This document shows, one piece after another, positions 22,446 through 34,510 of a DNA stretch of 64,000 bases. The notes under the pieces were generated by a model. It saw nothing but the letters and a program-made list of their open reading frames with translations, was not told the origin of the DNA and ran no database searches. The DNA is taken from positions 4,340,001 to 4,404,000 of the forward strand of contig JYIP02000003.1 of the NCBI GenBank assembly GCA_001051155.2. The letters run 5' to 3'. Position 1 is the first letter of the stretch, and each line of letters starts with the position of its first letter. The translations under genes and the position numbers were made by a program. Origin of the DNA: Chrysoporthe austroafricana (Eukaryota; Ascomycota; Sordariomycetes; Diaporthales; Cryphonectriaceae).

Positions 22446-24640
22446 CTTGGCTGGCGCGACGGGAAGTTGGTTTTTCTCTGAATGCCGCGATGGGCCGATT
22501 GATTAGCTTAGGTCACGTCGCAGTGGTTCGAGTAAGTGTGCGATTGAAGGTCGAAGTGGTTTGTGTGTGTACGAGCACGAGCGAGTGTGTGAAGCTCGGG
22601 AGGGAGACTTACTGAAGAGCTGTTGGTAAAGGGTCAGAAGCTGCTTGCAGTCTGATCAGACAGGAAGACAGGATCGAAAGTTGCTTTGGGAGAGAAAAAA
22701 AGTCAGCTGGTGAGATCGAGAGTTTGGTGTGGCAGAAGAAGAACAAACGGTAGCTGGTAAGATTGAGAGTTGATGTGGGAGAAGGGGAAAAAGGTAGCTA
22801 GCTGGTGGCTGGGGAGACGGTCCCACGCGAAGGTGAGGTTCAGGTGAGAGCTTGGATGCAGTTCACGCTTTGGTGATGCGAAATCGAAAAGCCCTAAACT
22901 ACAGCCCACATCTGTAGGATGGTAGGGTGAGGCCTAGGTGAGAACTGTACCAGCTCCGCCCACTCGTTCACTTGACGTCCACTCGAATGACCGAGTTGGC
23001 GAGACGCAAGGGCACCTGGAGGGTTTGAGGTCGCTCGACTTCGTCGCCTCCAGTTCAAGCTGGGAAACATGAGATAGAGTACTGTGCTGTAATGTGCTGA
23101 TGGTCTCCTGAAGCTCACCAGAATATGCGTAACAAAAGACGATCCAAGATGAAAGATGTGGTGAGAGTAATAGTGGTGGAACGCTCAAACCGCAACTTGC
23201 GCCAGAAACATTAACAGGAATGACAGCTGGTAATAGACTTGATTCGTACAAACGAGATTCGCGGGATGGAAGATGCAGTGAGTGAGTTCTGGCTGCTTAG
23301 GAAGCTCACCAAGTTCTAGACGCGTTTGGGCCTCCCCTCAGATGCAACGCACTGGCGACGCGAGAGAAGTAATAGGCAAGGAGGATGGCGAGACTCACAG
23401 GACGGAGGGGATTGTGTTCTCTTCGCGGAGGCTTACCAGGCAATATGGCCAAGACGTACTCACTGGAGACGACTCGACGTGGTGTTGATGATGAGGGGGC
23501 AAGTCGCAAGGTGTAGACGGGGCTGAGGGTCAAGCTTCGCCTGGGCACAATCGATTTGCGCTGTAGAAGAAGTGCAAGACTGGGAATAGCTTCAACTTAC
23601 AAGGCAGAGGAAGTATGTGATGATGGTGTTGATGGTGATGAAGAGTGTTCAACTGAGAGAGGACAAGGACCGTACGTACCTTTTTGTGGTGTGGTTTGCG
23701 AAAGGAAAGAAGAGGGAGAGCAGAGGAGGGAGGGAGAGTTCAGACGACAAAATAGAAGACAGCTTGGAGGTAGAGAAGGTGAGCTCGCGGGGCTGGGACC
23801 TACGCAGGAGCTTGGACCACTACGGATGGCAAAAACTTTGGGAAAAGTCGCTGATGTCTTCTGGAAACTCGCAAAGTCTGCGGCTACTCTACTCTGTGTA
23901 TTCTACGTTCTATTTGTCCATGATGCGACAATCCTTAGATCTTCCTGCGTGAGGGCATCCCCAGATCAGAAGCTTGAGCTCATGGAGGGCACCATTTTCG
24001 GTTAGCCACTGATGTATGGCTTATTGGCTTTCGTTGCTGGTCCAAAACATCCCCTGATGCGAACTCAGTACCTGCTACCACCAGCTCGAGGAAAGGCATC
24101 TTCACATAGCCCTCTCAGCGCCGTTTAGTCGGTCGACCAGTGAGAAGGTTGGTGATGGCCGATGGTGGTACTTTGCATTGCTCCGTTCTATGGCATCTAT
24201 GGTCACTTCCGAAGACTGGAAAATGAATTTCGCAGTTTACGCGTCTGTACCGCGTACGTATCGATTTCCATTCATCTCGCTGCTGCAAGTGGTGAGTGCG
24301 ATGAGTGGGCCACCATTGCCACCGCGAGCCGCAACGCTGGTGCTGCCAATGGGAGGCTTAATCACTTAGGGCAACGGATGAGCTTTTTCTACATGTTGTC
24401 GTAGCGGAGGGTGAGGCTGGTGGCTTCTTGGTATGTGTTTGGTGTTGGCGCGGCAGAGGCGATTTGGTCCTTGGGATAGGTTGGTTGGGTAATGGTGCGG
24501 TGGCAGCGACCCGTGTTTTATGTTTGTTGACTGACAGATGCGAGTTGAGGAGTGATTTGGCGCGCGTGATTCTGCGGTCATGAAGCTACGTTGAACGTTT
24601 CTCATGCTAGGCTTGTAGAGTACGTCCCGTGTGCGATTCT
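22446..24640. other. Upstream region of the AT-hook gene, no supported gene
   Basis: The 2.2 kb before the AT-hook start codon contain a degenerate direct repeat (22704-22738 and 22751-22784) and many short frames on both strands. The longest frame (149 codons, plus strand, 23556-24005) has no coding character or recognisable product. A long 5' leader with introns, or a non-coding transcript, is possible but not shown. Confidence 0.4.
22704..22784. repeat. Degenerate direct repeat, two units of about 35 bp, 47-bp period
   Basis: The unit AGCTGGTGAGATCGAGAG at 22705 recurs as AGCTGGTAAGATTGAGAG at 22752, with the following GTGG.AGAAG also shared. It lies upstream of the AT-hook gene start, probably in its leader or promoter. 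Confidence 0.7.
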
Positions 24641-25470
24641 CATTTTATTATAATAATGAATAAGCACAATTAATTAAAGTAGAGGTTTTTTTCTGCTCTC
24701 TTCAATAACAAAATATAAAAATCCTTCTAAATACAATTTGCGCAGTCATGCCGCTGATGATACCGATGAAATGAAAGTTCAGAAAGATGATTGTGGACTT
24801 GAGGTGCGCTTCTTAGCTGACGCTCTCACATTAATACTTTTCGGACTCTGCACCCAGCAAAGGTGTCCTTAAAAAGCCATTCTGCAGACATTTGTGGTCG
24901 GTCATGATGAAAAAAAAATCTCTCTATAGAATTCTTCTGAGTTTCCCTTATAATGAAAGAGAATGAAAAGTGACTTGTCACAAGACAGTCAAGTCGCTCA
25001 CACAAGCCCCTTGGCCATATTCTGCATGCTTCGGGAACTTGGTAAATGTTCCTCGGCATTTTGCATTTTGCGAGGCAATATCGGAAGACTGGACATTTCC
25101 ACATGGTTCGCAAGCTCAGGTAGTGTCGCAGCTCCAAAAGAGGTGAGCATCCTCAGCTAACTAGTAATAATCTACAGTTTGTATAGGTTGACCTCGCACA
25201 AACAGGAACTCAGGTGACGAACAGATTTCAGATCCATTAGAATGGATCAGTAGTGCATATCTGTGAAGCGTCCAATTTTGTTCTCTGGTTGATCATCCAG
25301 GTATATATCTCGAAACTGCTCCGAGGCAGTGAATCCTCTAATTACGCTTTCCTAGCGGTTCAAAGCAAGGCAGAGTTCACAATTTGGCAGCCTTACTACC
25401 TCATGCCTTCGCCAAGTATATTTCACGAGAATTAACCAAATGGAGTTCATTTTAGCAATCTAGTAGGTTG

Positions 25471-26313
25471 CTATTTGATTGTCAGCTCGTACACGTCGCC
25501 TGGATGAAAGTTCGAGCACGTACTCCCAACACAAGACGAGAAGTCGAACGAGGCGACGTTGAAAGGGTTAGGGTCATCAACTCGATGACGGGAACATCCC
25601 TGCACGTTCATCGTAGCCTCACAGCCTCGCCATCCATACCTCTCACGATGTTGTCGGGAGCGTGGGCGACGCGGCAGAGTGACGACAAAAGTTTCAGTAT
25701 TTTCTTCGAAAGGCTCTGGAGTATCCAATGGCAGAGCGGAAAGGGAAAGCTTAGGAGCGTGTGAGGAGACAGCCTCAACCGGTAATGTCAAGAGATCAAT
25801 ACGACCAACAGACTGTTCAATGGGAACTCTCAACAGCAGCTAAGTACCGAACTGCTGCAATCTCCCATTCTTGGGTGTTAGGAATGAATATTCCTGCTGT
25901 TCTAGCTCCGAAACCCGAATATCCGGTACAGAGGCTGTGTCTCGGTTCTCGATCAACTCTGGAGTCTATAATAGGCGGCTGCTGGCGCTTTGCTGCGGAG
26001 CATTGATGAACAACAAGCAACTATGGACAATCAGCGATTCTGGCTCGCTCTTTGACTTGCCTTGAGGATCATGCCAAAGAATTCGATCTCTGTAGATTGA
26101 GCGCAGACAAGATCAATTCGCCTGAATGAAGACTTTCTTAAATGGAAACTTCATGGCAGCGAACTTTTCTGTCCTCTCCAGCTCGAGTTCGAAGCCATCA
26201 TTGGGTCTAGGGCCGAGATTCTTTACCAAGACATGTATGCTGCTTCTAGGTTTGGCGCCTCGATAATGATTGTGCCTGGACAGCGATAGGGCGGCCGTAT
26301 CGAAGAATGCCAT
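25471..26313 (-). pseudogene. Possible gene remnant (broken coding-like fragments)
   Basis: Three minus-strand fragments read as protein: residues around HVLVKNLGPRPNDGFELELE, then SAAKRQQPPIIDSRVDREPR and IFIPNTQEWEIAAVRYLAAV, then SALPLDTPEPFEENTETFVV to the end VYELTIK. They are in order, but frames change and stops intervene. I could not find splice signals that join all three. Either an inactivated gene or an intron-containing gene that I cannot resolve; the family is not recognised. Confidence 0.2.
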
Positions 26314-28599
26314 TAACGACGATCTCTCGGAACATCTACATAAGATCGACGAGCTCTAGGTTCTGCAGAGATATAGCCGTCCTCATAGATTACTTAAAGT
26401 CTTTGGGATTCACTATCATTTGATCTTTCCGGCCTCTATGGCTGAACCTGTAGCTAGGATCTCGCTCTGGAGCAAACCAGTGAGGATGGACCTTCGTGTC
26501 GCTGAGATCCGGTAGTGTGATGCTGTTAGGCTTGATCTCTACTCTTAATGGAAGTCTATACCTCACTCAAACTGAGCGGATGCCTTTCACTGGAAAAGCC
26601 TCTCGCAATCATCAAGAGTGGTGACCATGCAAGGGAACAACACATGCACCACACTACTTGTGCATCCAGCAGCCACTCTCCAGCTACCTTTGATCTGCAT
26701 GGTTATCATGATTGAGTAAACATCTCCCCCTAGAGACACAGACCCCAGAAGAAGGCGTCAGAGCGAAAAAGAGGGTTTGTTCTGGGAAAGTGGTCTACCG
26801 CCAGATCGTAATCGCTCTCCTGGATGACTTCTCCCTATGTTGCTTCTCCGTAGCCCTAGTCATTGATGAATCACTTGCACCAGGTGAAGCCTAGAAAATT
26901 TTTGTGAGTCTGGATAGGATGGTCCGTTGCTCAAACGCAGCAAAGCACCTTGTGCGTGGTATGTTCGCTGCAGGGAATCCCAAGGGGACCGTCTACGCAC
27001 GCACACTTCCATCAAGCCCTTTGCAAAGAGACGTTGAGATCCTGGAGAATTTTGAAATAACTGCAGTGGACCGTACAGCAGCTTGTGAAACAAGTTCAGA
27101 ACTCATGTCCTCGCAAAGTCCAGCTATGGGCCAAGAATTTCCATTCTGCCCCGCGTCTTGGCAGAGCGTTGTAGTATCCGAAAATAATGGCGAATTTTCT
27201 ACCTAGTATCTCGGAATGATTCTGATGTTCAGTAGACTAGATAATCCAGCCAAAGCGGGCTGTAGGACACTAGAAATTCTTGTTGTCGAGCTCTGGAGTA
27301 AAGGAAGGCGCATCACTCACGCCTATGCAGTCGAGCTACCGTGAAGATACCTGCCTTCTTCACGCTATAATGATTGGACCGAAACCCCAAGGGGACGATC
27401 CAATACGAGAATTAAAGTCTCCGGAAGTCTAGGTATAGTGGTGAGCAGGCTTGATAGCTGGCGCTTTGAGATCCGATTGCGACCGATCGCGATGACATCA
27501 GGGGCGGTTTGGAAGTCTCATCTGGGAAGGCTGGCCTCCTGCTTTAGTGGGTAGGCGATCGTCAGAACAACAACTTTGGCCTCTGTGTTCGAATCTCATC
27601 CAAGCTTGCCGGTGTTTGCACGGAATGTCCGGCCAGCGCGACTTCGTTGGCCTCCCACTTGATGCTACACACCAGTGAGGAAGATCCGATCCTAGCCACC
27701 GGGGCCATCATGAAGCTGAGTGTGGCGTGCCTGTTTGATGGAATTATGTTTTCGAATTAGAAATAGTGATAGGCTGCGAAATTAACCATATTGCCGAGAG
27801 AAAATTTGCGACCCATTGTCTTTCGACTGGAACGATAGGGTTTTAGCACGGGTGATCTCAGTCGCGCTCGGCGCTCAGCCAAAAGTCAACGGCCAGGGAT
27901 TTCCAAATCGTGTGTCTTCTCACTACTTCACCGTGTTCGAGGCACGAAGACTTAGATCCTCATTCGGTGTGGCTGGACTGGCCACCAATCTGTGGTTCAG
28001 ATAATGGCACCGCAGTGCAGGCTCTTGCGCTGTGGAACGACCATGCGTTCCCTCTGCAATGCGACGAGAAGTCATGACATGGCTCACTGTGCCCAACCAT
28101 CATACGATGTTTCTCTAAGGACGGGGCATGTTAAGAAGACAGCAGTTGATACTATCATCAAGGGAAACGGACAGTCAGCTTAAACGTAGGCTTGTATCAA
28201 GGAATGTGTATTGTCGAAGCCCACCAAGCTAGAATTTTTCTTCAGCCTTGTGGTGTCATTGGCCTCCTAATCGAACGCTAAAGCTCAGATCAAGGAGCTT
28301 TACTCCCAGCTCAAACCACGACAATGACCATTAAAATCAATTTGGGTGATAACGCCGTATAACTCCCCATCGTTCCCGCGAAGACACTGACTCGAAGCGG
28401 AGGGTCACGCGCAGATGGCGGGCCCCGTCACCTCTTGCTCACTGGACGCCAACTCCACAATATTACGATCCTGATCCTCCCGCATTGCCGCATTCTATGT
28501 GGTTGTGCCATTGCGAGGCTCGAGCCAGGCCTCGAAAACCGTTCTGGTGAGGATGCCTTAGAATGGGGCACAACGCGGACGAAAGGTCCGTCCACCCTA

Positions 28600-28818
28600 A
28601 TTGGTGCCCTCCTGCGAGTCTCCATCGTGCTGCTGAGAGTTCTTCTGGGCGCTGACATCGAGGTGAGACTCCTGGACACCCTCAAGCTTCTTGACGCCCT
28701 GGCTTCTACCTGGCTCCTGACCCTCAACCTCAACCTTCATCTTGCCCTTGCCCTTGCCGCTAGACTCCTCGACCTGCTGCTTCTTGCTGTCGTCTCCGTC
28801 ACCTTGGTCAGCCTCATC
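28600..28818 (-). other. 73-codon open frame directly behind the IES2 stop codon
   Basis: After the TAG at 28821-28819 the IES2 frame stays open for 73 codons to a second TAG (28599-28597). The translation is Lys/Gln/Glu/Ser-rich (DEADQGDGDDSKKQQ, VEESSGKGKGKMKVEVEG), the same style as the acidic parts of IES2. It may be a C-terminal extension made by readthrough, the result of a recent nonsense change, or untranslated DNA that is open by chance. Confidence 0.45.
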
Positions 28819-30483
28819 CTAAGAGACCTCCTCAACCACCTCAACCATCTTGCGGGGGCCAGGGCGGTACCCAGCAGCGGGGCGGACAGGGTTGGCGAAC
28901 AGGCGACCGGCAGGCCCAGCCATGATCTCCTCGGGGATGGAGATGGTATTGCCCTGGAGAGTGCTGGTCCAGCGTATGAAGGTGGGGTTAGGTTTGGCCT
29001 CCTCGTCCTCGGGCTGCTCTTCGCCAATGGCCGACAGGCCTTTGCGGTTGGTCTTGCCAGCTTGCTTCTTGAGCAGCTTGTTGATTGTCTCTTGCTGGTC
29101 GGAGGAAGAAGACATGTCAGACATGCTAGAGCTATTAGGGGAAGACGGTGTGTCGGACATGGTTGCGATGTGTTTGGGAATGGTGGGGTGGGACGCTTTG
29201 TGAGATATGCTGCTTTCTGAGATGGTGTTGCTGCAGAGGTTGTGTTGTTGTGGAGTGGTGAAAAGAAAAACAAGAGCTGCGAGATCGACTTACCTTGACC
29301 TCCTCATTGCGCTTTTCACTCAGGTTGCGTCGTCTCCGGGCCATCTCCGCTCTTCGCATAGCTTTCTCCTCCACTGTGAAGTGCTTCTTGGCTTGGACCT
29401 CTGCAGACCAAGATTAGCACAGCATTCTTTCAACATACCCAACATATTTCACAATGCGTCACCTCCCAAACAACAAAGAACAAGATCACATACCGTTCGA
29501 CAGAGCCTGGTAGTGGCTTTCATCCAGGCCCTCAAAGCGAGCTCTCTGGCGCTGCGTCATCCGAGAAAGGTCGGGCGTTTCGCCACGGCTACCGTCATCG
29601 TCACTGTCGACGTCTGCAGGCTCAGGGCCAGCTGTCACATCAGCCTCGGGCTCTCCCTCGGCATCTTGATCCTCTTCGATCTCTTCGCCTTCAGCATCCA
29701 TGTCGTCGTCGTCCTCCTCACCCTCAGCATCCTCATCCCCCAGGTTCATCGCCTCGTCGTCGCTGTCGAGGTCACTAAGCTCATCGTCATCAGAGTTCTC
29801 AGCTTCGATGGCGGCAGATTGACCGGCTGCTTTCTTGGGGGTGACCTGCTTGGTCTTCTTGCTGGACGGCGATGCCTTGGCCGGCTTGGAAATCTTGATG
29901 ACGGGAGGGGGCTGCACCTCGTAGTCCTCCTCGCCCTCGGCGTCCTCGTCATCGTCCTCCTCACCTTCGGCATCGATATCCATCTCGTCGGCCTCAACAT
30001 CATCGTCGTCCGCATCTGGGCTCAACGCTGCCTCGTCTTCCTCCTCGGCGTCCGCGTCCCCAGCTGGAGCGCCGACCTGAAGTGTGGTTAGCGGCTATTT
30101 GACGCTTGCAGACGGCTTCAGGGTCAACATACCTGGATCTCGTCCTCGCCCTCCTCTTCATCATCATCACTCTCGGAGTCGTCGACCACATAGCTCTTTT
30201 TGTTTCCTCGAGTAGGACGCTTAGGAGCAGAGTCGCTACTGGCTGAGATGCTGGAGCCGTTCTTGCTGCTAGTCGCCTGGCGGAGTTTATTGGCCGGCAA
30301 CTTGACGGTCAGATAGGTGTGATCTCTGTCGTCCACCCCGCCACGAGAGACGGAGGCCAGACCCTTGCTATCGCCGGAGCGGCGTGAGCGAGAGGATGAC
30401 ATGTTATTGTTGTCTCTGTCTGCCATGTCAGTGATTGCCACGGACGCCTTCTGGGCCGCCGAGCGGCGCGGTCTCGAAGACAT
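28819..30483 (-). CDS. IES2: INO80 chromatin-remodelling complex subunit Ies2
   Basis: Four exons (30483-30133, 30076-29494, 29400-29294, 29094-28819) join in frame to 438 residues. Donors are GTATGT, GTATGT and GTAAGT. Residues 1-285 are low-complexity with long acidic runs. The conserved PAPA-1-type core begins near residue 290 (MTQRQRARFEGLDESHYQAL), continues with KKHFTVEEKAMRRAEMARRR and NLSEKRNEEVK (312-347), and ends with ETINKLLKKQAGK across the third junction. That arrangement is diagnostic of fungal Ies2, a nucleosome-remodelling subunit that contacts the Arp5 module in yeast. The third intron (199 bp) is the least certain join. The gene is divergent from PEX14/17, about 2.1 kb apart. 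The frame remains open behind the stop. Confidence 0.82.
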
Positions 30484-32604
30484 GATGGGTGGTATGTGAT
30501 GAGAATGCGGTCGTGTCTTGATGGATGCGACGGACGAGGGGTGCTATTTTGATGCAGGAGGGTGATGAAAGAGACAGCGGGATACGACGAGTCCTCGTTG
30601 GGAAAGGTTGGCGTGAGGTTGATTGGGCCGGTCAGCGTTGGGGGCTCAGGAATGATCAGCCACGCCGCTCGCCAGCAGCCCAACGAGGTTGAGGTCGAAC
30701 TAAGCTCGCCGGCCGGGGGCGTTCTGGCAGGTGGCAATGCGGGTGAGATGGTGCGAGGTGGCACCAGTGCGCGTAACCGGCTCGTTCCTGCAGACAAAGC
30801 CAGGATGGGCCCAAGTCAAGGGAGGCTCCGGAGTCTGCGACCAAAACGCGCACAAACGGGCTAGGATACTCGGTCGCCCGCGATGTCATTCGCAGGCTGA
30901 TGCAGGGAGGGCGGTCGGCTCGGAGACGGTGCAGGCCCCAGTCCCAGATGCAAGATGCGAGATGGAATGGCGGATGGGTGTGACGTGCCGGCCGAGCTAG
31001 CCTTCCCTGACAGCCCGGGATTCTTTTTGTGTGGTCTTGTCTTGTTGTTTGACTTGCAGGATCGACCGAGCCAAAGTCCCACGTGGGAAAAGATGGGGGC
31101 TTAACAAGAGACTCTTGGCTCCTCAACGTCACGAGGTCAAGGCTGGCTGATGGTGGCTTCCTTGATGCCACAGTGACGAGTTCAGAGGACCTGGCTGAGC
31201 CAGATTGCTGAGCTGATGTACTCCGTACTTGGCGTCCGGTATATCGGCCGCCGCTTGCGCCAATATTGACTGTTCAGGTCTGTCCACCCGAAGCTTCGGA
31301 CCCAGTCAGATGGCGTCAATCTCGGCCGCCCGGAGCCAAAACCCCAACTTTGGGAATCCTTCGTCCCGTTACGGAAAGTTGATGCTTCATCTAAACAGGC
31401 GAGGCCGCAGCGCCCGACGGACGAGGCAGACCCACTCCGCGGTGCGGTGGCGCTTGATCTCAATTGTCCGGTGAGGCTTGAGACCGAGCTCAGAGGGTCG
31501 CGGCGAAAGCCTGGTACCGAGCCGCTGAGGGTGGGATTACATATGGGGATGTAGTGACTCGGTGCGATGGTGTAAGGGGAAGGCAGCTTGGTGAAGGGTG
31601 CGCTGCATGATATAAGGGATCAGTATCACTTACCGACGTATCACTGGATATGTACGAGGTCGGGGAAATGCGTGTGCTTGGGAGTGATCGCAGATCCTCG
31701 GCTCGTGGCTGGCTGGACCAAGCCCCTTTGTCTCTTAAGGTGCAGCGTGAGACCAGACCCGTGTGATCAGAGATGTCGCTTGGGTGTCCAATGGAGAAGC
31801 AAACCGCCCTCATTCAATGGCCCTGGGGCGCTCTCTGTTAGTTCTGCTACTGCTGTGTGTCCAACATCTGCAAGGAATCTGCATGAGAGCCAAGCTCCAG
31901 CAAACACAAGCACAGCCAGGCCTGTCTGCCCACGGCAACCTGCCTAGGTGGTGCCGCCGAGGGATGCGCGTACTTACAGGCTATGGCACTACGCTTGAGG
32001 CGTCAGCGTTCGGAGGCAATCAGACCTGTCCGTAACTCTGATAGGACGTGCTTGGGCTTGTGGCATCCAAGGCTCAGATTGGATGTCCGCTCGGCGACGG
32101 TTTGCCGTCTGCTGCTTGTCGATCCTCCCGTGGAGGGACTGGCCAGGCCGCTTTACTGAATGATTAGTGGGGTCCTGTCGTCGCCACGAGGTAGGAGCCG
32201 ACCAATGTCGCACTGGTTGGGTGGGATTGATACCGAACGATACGTTGGGAGGGCCGGTCTTGGGAGTGTATGAGGCTGCACGTTTTTCGTGGCGCAAAAT
32301 GGCTTCGCCTCGTCCCTCAATGAATTTCTTATAGTGAAAACTGCCAGAGTGAGAAGCTGCCGCTGGCTTGAAGGGTGTTGTGATGTACCTTCGTATCTGG
32401 CCCGTGCACCATCGCTCCTCAGCCGAGGTTCACAGCTTGCCGGCCGGATCCCCAGTGACTTCAACTCCCCTTCAACATCTTGCTGCTTCCTCTCTCTGCC
32501 CTCTGAAGCACCCTTGGCGGTTCTTGTCGAGCTGCCTGGCTCATGTTCTATTGTCCTTCCTTTGACCATTTAACTCACTCCCATGAGGGCACAGCCCAGA
32601 CGAG
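30484..32604. other. Shared upstream region of IES2 and PEX14/17
   Basis: The two flanking genes are divergent, so this 2.1 kb carries both promoters. Frames here are short (the longest about 170 codons on the minus strand, without coding character). No RNA gene or clear repeat is seen. Confidence 0.45.
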
Positions 32605-33696
32605 ATGGCGGACTCAGACGGGAACAACAAGCAAGCTTCCCTAATACCATCATGGCAGCAAGCAGCCTCCCAGCAAGCTGAGGGCTCGGCCTCCAAGGTG
32701 TCTTCCAGCGCGGACATCCTGGAACAAGCAAGGAGATTTTTGCAAGATGAGGCAGTTCGGGACACAAACAGGGGGAAGAAGGTCGAATTCCTAAGATCCA
32801 AAGGCCTAGAAGAAGCAGACATCAACAGGCTCCTCGAAGAGACCAGCGAGGCATCACCACAAACTTCCACCAGGACACCACAAGAAACACCAAGCACTCC
32901 CTCCTCTGGCAGCGTAACAGCACAACCCGCCCCAGAGAGCACAACAGGCCACCCGCCAATAGTCACCTATCCCGAATTCCTCACCAAACCCCTCAAGCCC
33001 CCTCCCTTGATCACGGCCTCCGGCCTCCTGAACTCCCTCGGGCTAGTAGCCGGCTTCTCGACGCTCGTCTACGGCGCGACCAGGCACCTGGTCAGCCCGA
33101 TGGTCGAGACGCTGACCGAAGCGCGGGTGGACTTCAACCAGAATGCCAACAAGAAAATCTCGCAGCTCGTCGAGAAGCTCGAGCAGACCGTGTCCGAGAT
33201 CCCGGCGGGTTACCACTCCGTCGGCAAGTCCGCGGGCTCCGGGGGAGACAGGGCCGCCGCCGCCGCCTCAGACGACGGCGATAGCAACTATGACGACCCA
33301 TCCGAGCTGTTCCACCGCGATGTCGGTGTACAGACCTCTCCTCCGCCGTCCATACCCTCCTTAGCCGACGGCTTAGGCCACAAACTCACGCACGCCGAGC
33401 AGACCCAGCACCAAGCCGACCGGCTCGCGCGTTTGAGCGTCTCCGTGCGTGCTCTGGCGGCGGATGCGATACAGCAGGCGGAGAATATGGCAGAGACGAA
33501 GAACGTGCTGGATAGGTTCGGATCGGACCTGCACGAGCTGACGTATCCACCTGAGTCGTTTGGAGTCGGGAACAGTTATCTATATGGGTCATCACGAAGC
33601 GAGCCGGACGATGAGATCAAGAGGGTCAAGACGAATATCAGGAGTGTCAAGGGTGTGTTGTTGAGCACGAGGAGCTTTCCGGCCTCGACGAGGTAG
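32605..33696 (+). CDS. PEX14/17: Peroxin 14/17 (PEX33-type), peroxisomal docking complex
   Basis: A single exon encodes 363 residues from MADSDGNNKQASLIPSW. Residues 37-80 match the Pex14 N-terminal domain (ILEQARRFLQDEAVRD, KKVEFLRSKGLEEADINRLL), which in the family binds the WxxxF motifs of the import receptor Pex5. A Pro-rich linker follows, then a hydrophobic stretch (136-157, ITASGLLNSLGLVAGFSTLVYG), a coiled coil (about 165-197, KKISQLVEKLEQTVSEI), and a Gly/Asp-rich C-terminal part with a second helical block. A Pex14-like head joined to a Pex17-like body is the PEX14/17 (PEX33) architecture of filamentous fungi. It would act on the peroxisome membrane in matrix-protein import. A conventional PEX14 should exist elsewhere in the genome. 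Confidence 0.78.
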   Translation: MADSDGNNKQASLIPSWQQAASQQAEGSASKVSSSADILEQARRFLQDEAVRDTNRGKKVEFLRSKGLEEADINRLLEETSEASPQTSTRTPQETPSTPSSGSVTAQPAPESTTGHPPIVTYPEFLTKPLKPPPLITASGLLNSLGLVAGFSTLVYGATRHLVSPMVETLTEARVDFNQNANKKISQLVEKLEQTVSEIPAGYHSVGKSAGSGGDRAAAAASDDGDSNYDDPSELFHRDVGVQTSPPPSIPSLADGLGHKLTHAEQTQHQADRLARLSVSVRALAADAIQQAENMAETKNVLDRFGSDLHELTYPPESFGVGNSYLYGSSRSEPDDEIKRVKTNIRSVKGVLLSTRSFPASTR

Positions 33697-34510
33697 AGCG
33701 GGGAATCTGGCGTTGACGGTCCCTGCTTGTAGCTTGGGGCAAAAGGAGGAATATGGGGGGTGGATGCATTCCCAGCCGTCTGAGAGATTTGACCGTGCTG
33801 TTACTTCTGCTATCTATATGAGGCTGGACCAAATTGGGACGGAACGATGTAGAAATGGGCCAGGGATGGTAGCGCATGGACATGGATGAATCCTGGGGGG
33901 AGATGCAAAATTGGCACTTTTGCAGATTGCATGTGATGAAGCTCTGAATACATAATTTGATACCCTTTCAGCCATGCTCTCACCACAGTACAGGTTGCGC
34001 TGTGACAGTTGGTTCAGAGTACATGTTGTGACTGATGCTTCTGTTATGTGTACAATAGACTTGTGATGATGTTTCCCATGGCTCCATGGTTGATACTCAC
34101 ACACTCAAAATTCTTCCCTTCCTCAATGACCTTGTATTCACTGTCAAGTTGTACGCTATAGTAAGCCATCATGATGCCAGTCTGTTATCAATCCGAAAAG
34201 GCTAAGGACTCCATAATTCTCGAGGCCAGCATCCCAGCTTGGACAAAACAGCGTAGTAAAACAACCTGCTCATACTTTCCCTTCGCAGACCTCTTCGATC
34301 CCAAACAACCCGACCCACCATCCCATAAACGTAGCGAGGAACTGTCAGCGCCTCGTCGATAATGGCATCTCGCACACACCTTAATAAGGATTCAGCAACT
34401 ACCGCCGTGGTCTCTTAACTGCATCTAACCGCACGCCTAACAGCCCACTATGTCGATGATGACGCTTCCTAAAGCTGAACTCATTTTGGATTGCTCTTTT
34501 CACTGCCCGG
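33697..34510. other. Convergent intergenic region
   Basis: The 3' ends of PEX14/17 and of the chromodomain gene face each other here. Only short frames are present; nothing else is seen. Confidence 0.5.

Larger units (their letters stand above)
24641..28818. other. AT-rich gene-poor interval with coding-like fragments
   Basis: No intact gene is supported over about 4 kb. Minus-strand fragments at 26313-26113 (contains VKNLGPRPNDGFELELE), 26020-25817 and 25833-25471 (ends SNFHPGDVYELTIK) look protein-like and lie in order, but in different frames and separated by stops. They could be exons of an unrecognised gene or remnants of a dead one. A tRNA-like stretch near 27540-27606 fails the pairing test. 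The last 220 bases, 28818-28600, are an open extension of the IES2 frame and are described separately. Confidence 0.4.

Noticed and set aside
23556..24005. 149-codon plus-strand frame upstream of the AT-hook gene
   Set aside because: No recognisable product, and two overlapping frames on the same strand are equally long; more likely leader or promoter DNA.
27536..27612. tRNA-like sequence (TAGTGGGTAGGC and GTTCGAATC)
   Set aside because: Box-A-like and box-B-like words are present, but the T-stem pairs at only three of five positions and no acceptor stem forms. At most a decayed tRNA.
28435..30091. Long plus-strand frames opposite IES2
   Set aside because: They are antisense to the acidic, repetitive IES2 coding sequence; the Leu/Val-rich translation mirrors acidic codons.
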